From: an uncultured Bacteroidota bacterium
Lineage (GTDB): Bacteria > Bacteroidota > Bacteroidia > Chitinophagales > Chitinophagaceae
NCBI GenBank assembly: GCA_903877645.1
Contig: CAIRES010000032.1
Coordinates: forward strand, 1-44,327
Reading direction: 5' to 3'
Length of the DNA stretch: 44,327 nt
The notes under the pieces were generated by a model. It did not search any database, was not told the DNA's origin, and saw only the letters and a list, made by a program, of their open reading frames with translations. Both the position numbers and the translations under genes were made by a program. Positions 34,576-43,138 of this stretch are shown here, piece after piece; position 1 is the first letter of the stretch, and the number at the start of each line of letters is the position of its first letter.

Positions 34576-36150
34576 ATGAAGAACACGCTACTCTTCTTCC
34601 TCTTCATTTTCTCCGTACAGTTTTCCCGTGCCCAAAACTATCAATGCCTGCAAAGCGGGGTGAAGCACTACTTCACAAACGGCGAAGGATATCTGCGCGG
34701 AATCAGAATTGACTCAATTCGGATAATGGGCAGTGATACTGTCTATTATCCGTACCGTACTGAAAGAATGCGAGACTATGTTATTTCATCAGGCATATCG
34801 CCGATTATCGACACAAATGGAAGCAGTTGGCTAGGAAAAAATGTCATTGAAAAACCTGACGGCACATTCATCTTCAATAATATGTGGGACACCATATTTA
34901 TTAAATCTCGTGCACAGCCTGGCGATTCCTGGATGTTTTTCAATGACACCACCCAACTTTACTATACGGCTACTGTATTATACGTAGATACGATGAGTAT
35001 ACTGGGATATCTAGATTCAATCAAAACAATCAATATTACAGCATACAAATCAGGTGTAGTTGACTCGATAGACCCCATGAATAATTTTCAAATTATTTTA
35101 AGTAAGAACAATGGATTCGTTCAGGTATTTGACTTGTATACATTTCCATACCGCGAGCCAGACTCAAATTCCTATGATTTTTCATCCAGGGAGGTCTCAT
35201 CCAGGTTTGATGATTATTATCTGGACGTTTTACTCGGAAACCTGGGAACATGTGATCTTGGGTGCATGCCGTTTGACAACCTTGCCGATTCTACTAATTC
35301 GATATTTCACCTGATCACAGTGCATGATCCGACCAAAACGGAACTGTATGATTTTGCACCCGGGGATGTTTATGAATATTATAATTATTTTCACTCAGAC
35401 GATGATCTGGTATTAGATTCTATTATTTCAAAGAACACCTCGACCTACCCAGAAACCTATTCCGTTCATGAACACCAAATGTATATGACGCCCAGATACA
35501 ACTCATCAGGTTTGATGGTGGGATACGATACGTCCTATTCTTCGGGCACAGTTACTTGGATTTATGATACAACACACCTTTTGAACCTAAATTATGCGAT
35601 GCCTGAAGAAACTTACAGAGGTGGCGTATATTACTATATTCCGGCCGACACTTCATTCTGTAATAATCCCGCCACATATAAAATTGATCAGGGGCACAGT
35701 TTCGTATACAATGGATATGCTTATCTACCTACATACTATACCCCGGGTTATACTATAGGATATGGTTATAGTAGCCTTTACGCTATAGATCCCCCCGATG
35801 TGTCATACGGACAAGATGAAGGACATAGATACACCTATATCTACAAAAACGGCTCTACTTGCATCGGAACGTACATTCCTGCTATCGCGGCTGTTAATAG
35901 CTTATCGATAGACAAGTATTTACAAATCTTTCCCAACCCCGCCAACAACGAACTAACAATAAAAACCACTAACACCCTACCCTATACCATCAGCATCTAC
36001 AACATGATAGGGCAACAGGTATACAAATCGCATACTACACTACAAGAGCAAACAATAAACACAAGTGAATTGCCTGCCGGGCTTTATAATGTCATTGTCA
36101 CGGATGCTGGCGGCAACAGGTACAACAACAAAGTAGTGATCACCCATTAA
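34576..36150 (+). CDS. Secreted T9SS-cargo protein, first of a second tandem pair
   Basis: The 524-residue protein has a signal peptide (1-19, ending FSRAQ), a large Tyr/Asp/Ser-rich beta region with no recognised domain, and a T9SS sorting domain (about 450-524: LQIFPNPANNELTIKTTNTL; MIGQQVYK; LPAGLYNVIVTDAGG). A CDLGC pair lies near residue 232 and GSTCIGTYIP near 434. It shares YQCLQSGVKHYF and LSKNNGFVQVFDLYTFPYRE with the next gene, of which it is a clear paralogue over its full length. A TAACTTTA box (34539-34546) may be its -7 element. Confidence 0.85.
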   Translation: MKNTLLFFLFIFSVQFSRAQNYQCLQSGVKHYFTNGEGYLRGIRIDSIRIMGSDTVYYPYRTERMRDYVISSGISPIIDTNGSSWLGKNVIEKPDGTFIFNNMWDTIFIKSRAQPGDSWMFFNDTTQLYYTATVLYVDTMSILGYLDSIKTINITAYKSGVVDSIDPMNNFQIILSKNNGFVQVFDLYTFPYREPDSNSYDFSSREVSSRFDDYYLDVLLGNLGTCDLGCMPFDNLADSTNSIFHLITVHDPTKTELYDFAPGDVYEYYNYFHSDDDLVLDSIISKNTSTYPETYSVHEHQMYMTPRYNSSGLMVGYDTSYSSGTVTWIYDTTHLLNLNYAMPEETYRGGVYYYIPADTSFCNNPATYKIDQGHSFVYNGYAYLPTYYTPGYTIGYGYSSLYAIDPPDVSYGQDEGHRYTYIYKNGSTCIGTYIPAIAAVNSLSIDKYLQIFPNPANNELTIKTTNTLPYTISIYNMIGQQVYKSHTTLQEQTINTSELPAGLYNVIVTDAGGNRYNNKVVITH

Positions 36151-36160
36151 ATCAGAGGGA

Positions 36161-37726
36161 ATGAAACGGCTACTATTCTTTATTGCTTTACTTAGCTCAC
36201 TGGCAACCCGTGCCCAAAACTACCAATGCCTGCAAAGCGGGGTGAAGCACTATTTTATCAATGGCGACAACTATGTGCGTGGCATAAGGATCGATTCCGT
36301 GAGATCAGGCGGAAGCGACATCATCTACTATCCCTACCATACTGAACGAATAAGTTATGTCCCGCTTGGAAGTACAACCGTAAGTGTTACAAAGCGGGGA
36401 AGTTGGCTCGGTGAAAAAGTGATACAAAAGCCCGACGGAACATTCCTTTTTGATAACCTTTGGGATACAGTTACCATTAATACACAGGCTCATTTAGGCA
36501 GTACCTGGATCATGTATAATGACACAGGCATTTTTTCCTATAATGCTACGGTGACGTCCATAGATACCATGACCATTCTCGGAGTTCTTGACTCTATAAA
36601 ACGAATAAACATTAAAGCTTTAAGGAATGGACTGAATGATACATTAGATCCTGTAAACAACTTCCAGATCATACTGAGTAAAAACAACGGATTTGTGCAG
36701 GCAATAGACCTCTACACTTTCCCTTATCACAAGCCAGACAGTATTTCCTTCACCCCTCCAAGAAGCTACGGCACCAGTGGGTTTGACTATTATCTGGATA
36801 ATCTACTAGGCAACCTCGGCAACTGCGATCTTTGCCCGCCAAATATCGTTCCGGATACGATCAACTCTGTTTTCCATTTACTCCCGTTCCATTACCCGAC
36901 AAAAATTGAACTTTATAATTTCGCAGCAGGAGATGTATATGAGTCCGGACACTCAATGGCACCTATGATGGGTGCTTATTATTTCAATAATATCATTTTG
37001 GATTCTATTATCAGTGTAGCCCGCACACCTTACTCTGTTACATATACAGTTGATGAATCCAGTATTCACCAAACACCCATCACAAATACCAGCGGGAGTA
37101 TCATTGGGCAAAACGACATATACTCCGGTGGCGTTACAACATGGACGTATGATACAACATCTCTTCTTGACCCCAACACCATGCCCGAAGAGACAGATTA
37201 TTTACTGCACTACTTCCCTCATGCTGATGGCTTTTGCGACAGCCCCGCGGAGTATGTAGTAGATGAGCCAATCGGGTTAGAATATGGCTATAATGGCACT
37301 AATCCCGTATCATCGTACAACACAAAAACATACGCCATAGGCTACGGATATACCCGCTTTGCATCATTAACCGCGATCAGCTTCGTTAGCGAAGACTACA
37401 GCTATAGTTACATCTACAAAAATGGCAGTAGTTGTCATGGCACTTATATTCCCATAGTAAATGCAGTCAAAAACATTACTTCACCCGCGGTAGAAATCCA
37501 AATATTCCCTAATCCCGCCAATAACGACTTAACAATAAAAACCACTAACACGCTCCCCTACACCATCAGCATCTACAACATGATAGGGCAAAAAGTATAC
37601 ATACTGCATACTACACAACTACAGCAAACAATAAACACGAGCGAATTACCGGCCGGGCTATACAACGTAATCATCACCGATAACGGTGGTAATAGGCAAA
37701 ACACAAAAGTGAGTATTGTACACTAA
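36161..37726 (+). CDS. Secreted T9SS-cargo protein, second of a second tandem pair
   Basis: The 521-residue paralogue of the preceding gene starts 10 bp after it. The signal peptide (1-18, ending ATRAQ) leads into the same NYQCLQSGVKHYF block, LGEKVIQKPDGTFLFDNLWD, LSKNNGFVQAIDLYTFPYHK and the CDLCPP pair. The T9SS domain is IQIFPNPANNDLTIKTTNTL to VIITDNGGNR. Cysteine positions are kept between the two, so the fold is probably disulfide-stabilised. Its stop overlaps the convergent Smr gene stop by 4 bp. Function unknown. Confidence 0.85.
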   Translation: MKRLLFFIALLSSLATRAQNYQCLQSGVKHYFINGDNYVRGIRIDSVRSGGSDIIYYPYHTERISYVPLGSTTVSVTKRGSWLGEKVIQKPDGTFLFDNLWDTVTINTQAHLGSTWIMYNDTGIFSYNATVTSIDTMTILGVLDSIKRINIKALRNGLNDTLDPVNNFQIILSKNNGFVQAIDLYTFPYHKPDSISFTPPRSYGTSGFDYYLDNLLGNLGNCDLCPPNIVPDTINSVFHLLPFHYPTKIELYNFAAGDVYESGHSMAPMMGAYYFNNIILDSIISVARTPYSVTYTVDESSIHQTPITNTSGSIIGQNDIYSGGVTTWTYDTTSLLDPNTMPEETDYLLHYFPHADGFCDSPAEYVVDEPIGLEYGYNGTNPVSSYNTKTYAIGYGYTRFASLTAISFVSEDYSYSYIYKNGSSCHGTYIPIVNAVKNITSPAVEIQIFPNPANNDLTIKTTNTLPYTISIYNMIGQKVYILHTTQLQQTINTSELPAGLYNVIITDNGGNRQNTKVSIVH

Positions 37727-38724
37727 TACCTGAAGTATATCTCGGTGGCGCCAAAGCCATACTTGCCGCTCCATTCGTTTTTGAATCGGGCGATCTCGGG
37801 TATTTTTTTGAGTACGGCATGTACTTCTTCGCGCAGGCGGCCCTTGCCCAGGCCATGTATCACTACCATACGTTCCTGCCGGTGTACAATGGCCAGTTGC
37901 ACATAATGCCGCAGGGTATCCATCTGTACGGTCAGCATTTCGGCATTAGTGAGGCCGCGCCTGTTCTCTATCAACTCCTCTATATGCAGGTCTATTTCGT
38001 ACTTGCCCGGTTCTATTGTTTTAGTGGTTATGACCTTTGGTGCAGCTTTGGGCGGCGGTGGGGGCTCCCATTTATCCATGTCATTCGCTTTCTTCTTTGC
38101 TGCAAATTCTTCGAGCAGCACATAGGCGAATGTGGGCTCATTGTTCTGCATCATACGGCTCACATGCTCAAACAGCTTTTGTGGTTTGACGCGCAATATA
38201 CCATCTGCTGTCTCCATAGCCTCGTTTGTGGCATCCGTAAGCTGCCAGTGAAAGCGGGGCTGGTCATTCATATCCGGGTAGGTGATGCTGTGGATGTAGA
38301 TGTTACCAAAACCATGCAGTGTGCCCTCATGCCTGAATTCGCTCTTGTGCGCAAACTTCACATCATACACAAACTTCACCGGCTGTGGCAGCTCATTAAG
38401 TATATGCACCTTCAGCAACTCCACCACATCCTCTATACCATCAAACTTATACACCGGCATAAAGGACAGGTACACGCCTTGCGCCAGCCGTTGCTTCCGG
38501 TCGGCTATGCGCTCTACAGGCAATTGCTCAGGTAGAGTTCCCTTTTTCTTTTTGGTCTTATCTGTAAACCATCTCAGGTAGGGATGGTCCACCTCATTCA
38601 TATGCACCGGGAAGGTGGTCTTGCCCACCTTCACCTCTATCATATCGTTGTTGATATAAGCAGTTACATGGCCTTCTTCTCCACTACGCAACAATACTAT
38701 CGGGTCCCCTATTGAGAATTTCAT
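37723..38724 (-). CDS. DUF2027/Smr-domain protein
   Basis: The 333-residue protein starts with a small beta domain (FSIGDPIVLLRSGEEGHVTA) typical of DUF2027, then a beta-sandwich-like region (about 75-205), a Pro-rich linker (WEPPPPPKAAPK) and a C-terminal Smr domain (about 243-333). The Smr motifs are EIDLHIEELIENRRGL and VVIHGLGKGRLREEVHAVLK, followed by YGFGATEIYF. Smr domains are nucleic-acid endonucleases or nicking modules, as in MutS2. The role of this architecture is not established. It lies downstream of rdgB on the same strand with 27 bp between, and is probably the last gene of the hbd-rdgB-smr operon. Confidence 0.88.
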   Translation of the reverse strand: MKFSIGDPIVLLRSGEEGHVTAYINNDMIEVKVGKTTFPVHMNEVDHPYLRWFTDKTKKKKGTLPEQLPVERIADRKQRLAQGVYLSFMPVYKFDGIEDVVELLKVHILNELPQPVKFVYDVKFAHKSEFRHEGTLHGFGNIYIHSITYPDMNDQPRFHWQLTDATNEAMETADGILRVKPQKLFEHVSRMMQNNEPTFAYVLLEEFAAKKKANDMDKWEPPPPPKAAPKVITTKTIEPGKYEIDLHIEELIENRRGLTNAEMLTVQMDTLRHYVQLAIVHRQERMVVIHGLGKGRLREEVHAVLKKIPEIARFKNEWSGKYGFGATEIYFRY

Positions 38725-38751
38725 ATCCTTATTATTATCCGGGAGCGATGC

Positions 38752-39330
38752 CTACTCCTCCAGCGCATTCAGCCACTCCACCATCTTCCTCACCGCCTTG
38801 CCCCTGTGGCTGATGCTGTTTTTGATATCAGAAGGCAGTTCGCCAAATGTTTCATCGTAGCCGGCAGGTATAAATATGGGATCGTACCCAAAGCCACGCT
38901 CCCCTCTCTTTTGTTCTATTATTTGTCCTTCGCAGATGCCTTCAAAATAATACACCTCCCCTTCCCACATCAGGCAGATGACAGCTTTGTAAAATGCGCT
39001 ACGGTCGTCTGATGCTTTTAGTTCACTCAGTGCCTTTTGCAGGTTTGCTTCATCATCGCGCTTGCCGCTGTAGTGGGCGCTATCCACTCCGGGCGCACCA
39101 TTCAGGGCATTGATGCACAGCCCACTGTCATCGGCAAATACATTCTTGCTAGTGGCGCTGTATATGGCAGACGCCTTGGCGAGTGCATTTTCTTCAAAAG
39201 TGTGAAACGGCTCAGGTATCTCTTCTGTAAAACCAATATCGCTGAGCGACAATAGTTCGATACCCCGCACCACCTCGCGGATCTCCCGGATCTTGCCGGG
39301 GTTATTAGATGCGATCACCAGCTCTTTCAT
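38752..39330 (-). CDS. rdgB: Non-canonical purine NTP pyrophosphatase RdgB/HAM1
   Basis: The enzyme hydrolyses ITP, dITP and XTP to monophosphates, keeping deaminated purines out of DNA and RNA. The 192 residues match the family. Signatures are VIASNNPGKIREI (5-17), the Asp-rich metal site FADDSGLCINAL, APGVDSAHYSGKRDDEAN and the C-terminal ERGFGYDPIFIPAGYDETFG with ISHRGKAVRKM. It begins 3 bp after the dehydrogenase gene's stop and is thus co-transcribed with it. Confidence 0.96.
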   Translation of the reverse strand: MKELVIASNNPGKIREIREVVRGIELLSLSDIGFTEEIPEPFHTFEENALAKASAIYSATSKNVFADDSGLCINALNGAPGVDSAHYSGKRDDEANLQKALSELKASDDRSAFYKAVICLMWEGEVYYFEGICEGQIIEQKRGERGFGYDPIFIPAGYDETFGELPSDIKNSISHRGKAVRKMVEWLNALEE

Positions 39331-39333
39331 ACC

Positions 39334-40245
39334 CTACCAGTTGATTGTTGCAAAACGGCTGCTCACCACCAGGTCTTTGCTGCCCGGTGTGTATTTATAA
39401 AACCCTTCACCCGTCTTCACGCCCAGGTAGCCAGCCTGCACCATATTCACCAACAGTGGAGATGGTGCATATTTAGGATTGCCAAAGCCATTGTGCAATA
39501 CATTCATAATAGAGAGACAGGTATCCAATCCTATAAAATCAGCCAGTTGCAGCGGCCCCATAGGGTGTGCCATACCCAGTTTCATTATAGTATCTATTTC
39601 CTGCACGCCTGCCACACCTTCATTCAGTGATATGATAGCCTCATTGATCATCGGCATTAGTATTCGGTTGGCCACAAAGCCGGGATAGTCATTAGCCACA
39701 CAAGGCACCTTGCCCAGTTTTTCAGATAGTTCATAAACCGTCTTCGTCACATCAGCATCGGTAGCATAGCCGTTGATCACCTCCACCAGCTTCATCACCG
39801 GCACGGGGTTCATAAAGTGTATACCGATCACCTTTCCCGGGCGCTTGGTCACAGATGCTATACGGGTGATGGATATAGAAGAGGTATTGCTCGCCAGTAT
39901 GCAATGCTCAGGGCAATGCTGATCGAGCTGCCGGAAGATGTTGAGCTTCAGGTCTATGTTCTCTGTAGCGGCTTCTACCACCAGGCCGGCATCGCTCACA
40001 GCGGCAGCCATGTCAGTGAAAGTTTTGATACGACCGAGTGCCTGGGCCTTCGTTTCTTCTGTAAGGGTGCCCTTGGCTACCTGGCGGTCCATATTCTTAC
40101 CTATAGTGGCTATTGCTTTATCTAAAGCGCCCTGGTTGATGTCCATCATATGCACATCAAAGCCGCTTTGCGCGAAAACGTGGCAAATGCCGTTACCCAT
40201 CTGGCCCGACCCTATTACTGTTACTGTTTTTATTTGCGAAGACAT
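39334..40245 (-). CDS. 3-hydroxybutyryl-CoA / 3-hydroxyacyl-CoA dehydrogenase
   Basis: From the ATG at 40245 the protein has 303 residues (MSSQIKTVTVIGSGQMGNGI). It is an NAD-dependent dehydrogenase that interconverts 3-hydroxyacyl- and acetoacetyl-CoA compounds. The Rossmann glycine motif is GSGQMG, the catalytic pair includes the His in GIHFMNPVPVMKLVEVI and the Glu six residues from its end, and LVVEAATENIDLKL and the C-terminal VQAGYLGVKTGEGFYKY are diagnostic. The frame is open to 40284, but that extension adds an unrelated 13 residues and was rejected. It is probably the first gene of an operon with rdgB and the Smr gene. Confidence 0.93.
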   Translation of the reverse strand: MSSQIKTVTVIGSGQMGNGICHVFAQSGFDVHMMDINQGALDKAIATIGKNMDRQVAKGTLTEETKAQALGRIKTFTDMAAAVSDAGLVVEAATENIDLKLNIFRQLDQHCPEHCILASNTSSISITRIASVTKRPGKVIGIHFMNPVPVMKLVEVINGYATDADVTKTVYELSEKLGKVPCVANDYPGFVANRILMPMINEAIISLNEGVAGVQEIDTIMKLGMAHPMGPLQLADFIGLDTCLSIMNVLHNGFGNPKYAPSPLLVNMVQAGYLGVKTGEGFYKYTPGSKDLVVSSRFATINW

Positions 40246-40397
40246 ATATAGATTGTTTCTTTTTGCAACCGCCAAGGTACGCATTGCCTATACAATATCA
40301 AAAAACCGGCACCTCTGCGCCACTCACATTTGTAATACCTTAATGATTACAAACACAATCATTAACTTCTTAATTTCGTATCCTAATATCAGCAACA

Positions 40398-40787
40398 ATG
40401 GAAAGGATACATGCCATCAATTGGTTTGAAATACCGGTAAGCGACTTCGACCGTGCCAAAAAATTTTATGAGACCATCCTCGATATAGAAATGGGGGTAC
40501 ACGAAGTGGGCACATCCCGCATGGCCATCTTCGATTACGACAATGAGAATGACGGTCGCGGCGGCGCTATTGTTTATGATCCCGGCTTCTACACCCCATC
40601 TGCCAATGGCCCGCTGATCTATCTTAATTGCGAACCGGATATTCAACTGGTACTGGATGCAGTAGAAGGCGCAGGTGGCAAAATATTGCAGGGCCGTACT
40701 GAAGTATCTATGTCTCGCGATATGGGCTACTGGGCGCTCATTATGGACAGCGAAGGCAACCGCATAGCGCTGCACGCCGAGGACTAA
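40398..40787 (+). CDS. VOC-family (glyoxalase/dioxygenase-fold) protein
   Basis: The 129-residue single-domain protein opens with the fold's signature INWFEIPVSDFDRAKKFYET and ends with WALIMDSEGNRIALHAED. Two beta-alpha-beta-beta-beta modules are apparent. Potential metal-side residues include H5 and the Glu of YLNCEPD, but the reaction and metal cannot be deduced. VOC proteins of this size include hydrolases, lyases and antibiotic-binding proteins. It stands 71 bp before pth, with the octamer-repeat stretch between. Confidence 0.88.
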   Translation: MERIHAINWFEIPVSDFDRAKKFYETILDIEMGVHEVGTSRMAIFDYDNENDGRGGAIVYDPGFYTPSANGPLIYLNCEPDIQLVLDAVEGAGGKILQGRTEVSMSRDMGYWALIMDSEGNRIALHAED

Positions 40788-40799
40788 TCGCGAGCCTCT

Positions 40800-40855
40800 T
40801 TAACCAATTAACCCTTTAACTAGTTACCCAATTAACCAGTTAACCTTTTAACTAC
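40800..40855 (+). repeat. Seven degenerate 8-bp tandem repeats forming the pth leader
   Basis: Octamers TTAACCAA, TTAACCCT, TTAACTAG, TTACCCAA, TTAACCAG, TTAACCTT and TTAACTAC run without interruption and stop two bases before the pth ATG. The first five bases (TTAAC) are kept in six of seven. Because the period is 8, the array cannot encode a repeated peptide. No Shine-Dalgarno sequence is left between the array and the start. Confidence 0.8.
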
Positions 40856-40857
40856 AC

Positions 40858-41421
40858 ATGAAGTTTCTTATCGTCGGACTGGGCAACATAGGCGCAGAGT
40901 ATGATGCTACGCGCCACAACATTGGCTTCGAGGTAGCTGATACTTTCGTGATCAAAAATGGCGGCAGCTTCGCGCTGGATCGGCATGCTTTTGTATCAGA
41001 GGTAAAATGGAAGGGCAAGACCTTCGTGGTCATCAAGCCCACCACGTTTATGAACCTCAGCGGCAAAGCCGTAAAATACTGGCTGGATAAAGAAAAAATT
41101 CTCGTCGAGAATATGCTGGTGATCGTAGACGATCTGGCACTGCCGCTGGGCACACTACGGGTACGCGCATCAGGCAGCGCTGCAGGGCATAACGGACTCA
41201 AAAATATAGAGCTGGTGCTACTTGGCAATCAATACCCCCGGCTGCGTTTCGGCATAGGCAGCGACTTCCCCAAAGGCCGGCAGATAGACTTTGTACTCGG
41301 CAAATGGAAACCGTCCGAAATGCCGGTACTCAAAGAGGCTATACTAAAAAGCGTTGATGCTATTGAGTGCTTTGCTACGCAGGGTATTGGTAAAGCGATG
41401 ACGGAGTTTAATAAGGGGTAA
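40858..41421 (+). CDS. pth: Peptidyl-tRNA hydrolase
   Basis: Pth frees tRNA from prematurely released peptidyl-tRNA. The 187-residue protein matches the bacterial family. Key residues are N10 (VGLGNIG), catalytic H20 (YDATRHNIGFEV), N66 (TTFMNLSGKAV), D91 (VIVDDLALPLG) and the Asn in SAAGHNGLKNI. The C-terminal helix KWKPSEMPVLKEAILKSVDA is also standard. The leader consists almost entirely of an octamer repeat. A long perfect inverted repeat follows the stop. Confidence 0.96.
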   Translation: MKFLIVGLGNIGAEYDATRHNIGFEVADTFVIKNGGSFALDRHAFVSEVKWKGKTFVVIKPTTFMNLSGKAVKYWLDKEKILVENMLVIVDDLALPLGTLRVRASGSAAGHNGLKNIELVLLGNQYPRLRFGIGSDFPKGRQIDFVLGKWKPSEMPVLKEAILKSVDAIECFATQGIGKAMTEFNKG

Positions 41422-41436
41422 TAGTCTAAAGTCGTT

Positions 41437-41498
41437 AGTAGAAAGTAGAAAGCTAATACGTCAAAACAGCTTTCTACTTTCTACTTATTACTTTCTAC
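41437..41498. terminator. 18-bp perfect inverted repeat with heptamer repeats between convergent pth and pruA
   Basis: AGTAGAAAGTAGAAAGCT (41437-41454) and its exact reverse complement (41468-41485) enclose 13 bases. The left arm contains AGTAGAA repeats and the right arm continues into further TTTCTAC heptamers (41471-41498, one of four degenerate). Position between two convergent stops suggests a bidirectional terminator. Confidence 0.65.
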
Positions 41499-41503
41499 CT
41501 TCT

Positions 41504-43138
41504 TTAATCTGCCTGGTGGAAAGAATACCTGTAATCTACCGGCGATACAAATGTTTCTTTTATTGTTCTTGCACTAAGCCAGCGATAGAGATTAAGAATA
41601 GAACCTGCTTTATCGTTGGTGCCTGATGCGCGGGCACCGCCGAATGGCTGCTGGCCTACTACTGCACCTGTTGGCTTGTCATTGATATAGAAGTTACCGG
41701 CGCTGTTCACAAATGCCTTGGTCATGTACTCTATCGCGTAGCGGTCTTGCGCAAAGATCGCACCCGTGAGCGCGTATGGCGATGTGCTGTCGGCAATAGC
41801 AATAGTTTGTATCCATTGATCTGGTTCGTATACATAGATGGTCAGTACCGGGCCAAATATTTCTTCGCACATGGTCACATAAGATGGGTCAGTGGCCTCG
41901 ATCACTGTTGGCTCTACGAACCAGCCTTTTGAGCTGTCGCACTTGCCGCCGCAAAGGATCTTTGCTGCGCCATTGCTGTTCTTTACACCATCAATGTATT
42001 TAGAGATACTATTGAATGATTTTTCATCGATCACCGCATTGATGAAGTTGCTAGGATCATCAACGATACCCATCTTCATGGTCTTTATTTCTGCAACGAG
42101 CTTTGTTTTTATTTCTTCTGCGATGTTGGCAGGGAGATAAGCGCGTGATGCTGCCGAGCACTTCTGGCCCTGGTACTCGAAAGAGCCGCGGGCAAGGCCG
42201 GCCACCACAGCATCTACATGGGCCGACGGATGAACGAATACAAAGTCCTTACCACCTGTTTCGCCCACTATGCGCGGGTATGATTTATAGCGGGCTATGT
42301 TGTTGCCTATGCTCTTCCACATGCTCTGGAACACGCCGGTAGAACCTGTAAAATGCACACCTGCAAAATAGGGATGCGCATAACATATCTCACCTACCAT
42401 AGGGCCGGGAGGGTAGATAAGATTGATCACGCCATTGGGCAGGCCGGCCTCCATGAGTATCTCCATGAACACACTGGCCGAGTATATCTGTGTATTGGCG
42501 GGCTTCCATACCACCACATTGCCGCACATAGCTGCAGATGTGGGCAGGTTGCCACCTATTGCAGAGAAGTTGAACGGCGTTACTGCCAGCACGAAACCTT
42601 CGAGCGGACGGTACTCCATCCTGTTCTCCATGCCCTGCGGGCTGATGGGTTGTTGCTTGTATATCTGGCTGAGGAAATGCACATTAAAACGCAGGAAATC
42701 TATCAGCTCACACGCGCTGTCTATCTCGGCCTGGTAGGCGTTCTTGCTCTGTCCCAGCATCGTAGCCGCATTCATACGAAAGCGATACTTGGTAGCCAGT
42801 AGTTCTGCGGCTTTTTGAAAAATTGCGGCGCGATGCTCCCAACTTGTTGCAGCCCAGCTTTCGCGGGCGCAGAGTGCTGCATCAATGGCATCATGTACGT
42901 GCTGCTCATCAGCTACATGGAAATGGCCCAGCAGGTGTGCCGTTTCGTGCGGCGGGCGTATCTCTACTTTTTTGCCGGTACGCACTTCCTGCCCGTTGAT
43001 GTACATCGGTATATCCCGCTGCTTGCTTTTCATTTCGGCAAGGGTTTTGTACAGTGCCTTGCGCTCATGGCTGCCGGGGGCATAGCCCAATACAGGTTCG
43101 TTCTTTGGTTCGGCGAAGTCGAAATAGGCGTTATTCAT
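41504..43138 (-). CDS. pruA: L-glutamate gamma-semialdehyde (1-pyrroline-5-carboxylate) dehydrogenase
   Basis: PruA oxidises L-glutamate-gamma-semialdehyde to glutamate with NAD, the second step of proline breakdown. The 544 residues match the single-function type found in Bacteroidota and mitochondria (ALDH4A1 class). Markers are FNFSAIGGNLPTSAAMCGNV, the general-base Glu in VGETGGKDFVFVHPSA (about residue 291), the nucleophile Cys in YQGQKCSAASRAYLP (about residue 325), EEIFGPVLTIYVYEPD and the C-terminal QQPFGGARASGTNDKAGS. No proline dehydrogenase gene lies nearby, so the pathway is split over the genome. Confidence 0.96.
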   Translation of the reverse strand: MNNAYFDFAEPKNEPVLGYAPGSHERKALYKTLAEMKSKQRDIPMYINGQEVRTGKKVEIRPPHETAHLLGHFHVADEQHVHDAIDAALCARESWAATSWEHRAAIFQKAAELLATKYRFRMNAATMLGQSKNAYQAEIDSACELIDFLRFNVHFLSQIYKQQPISPQGMENRMEYRPLEGFVLAVTPFNFSAIGGNLPTSAAMCGNVVVWKPANTQIYSASVFMEILMEAGLPNGVINLIYPPGPMVGEICYAHPYFAGVHFTGSTGVFQSMWKSIGNNIARYKSYPRIVGETGGKDFVFVHPSAHVDAVVAGLARGSFEYQGQKCSAASRAYLPANIAEEIKTKLVAEIKTMKMGIVDDPSNFINAVIDEKSFNSISKYIDGVKNSNGAAKILCGGKCDSSKGWFVEPTVIEATDPSYVTMCEEIFGPVLTIYVYEPDQWIQTIAIADSTSPYALTGAIFAQDRYAIEYMTKAFVNSAGNFYINDKPTGAVVGQQPFGGARASGTNDKAGSILNLYRWLSARTIKETFVSPVDYRYSFHQAD

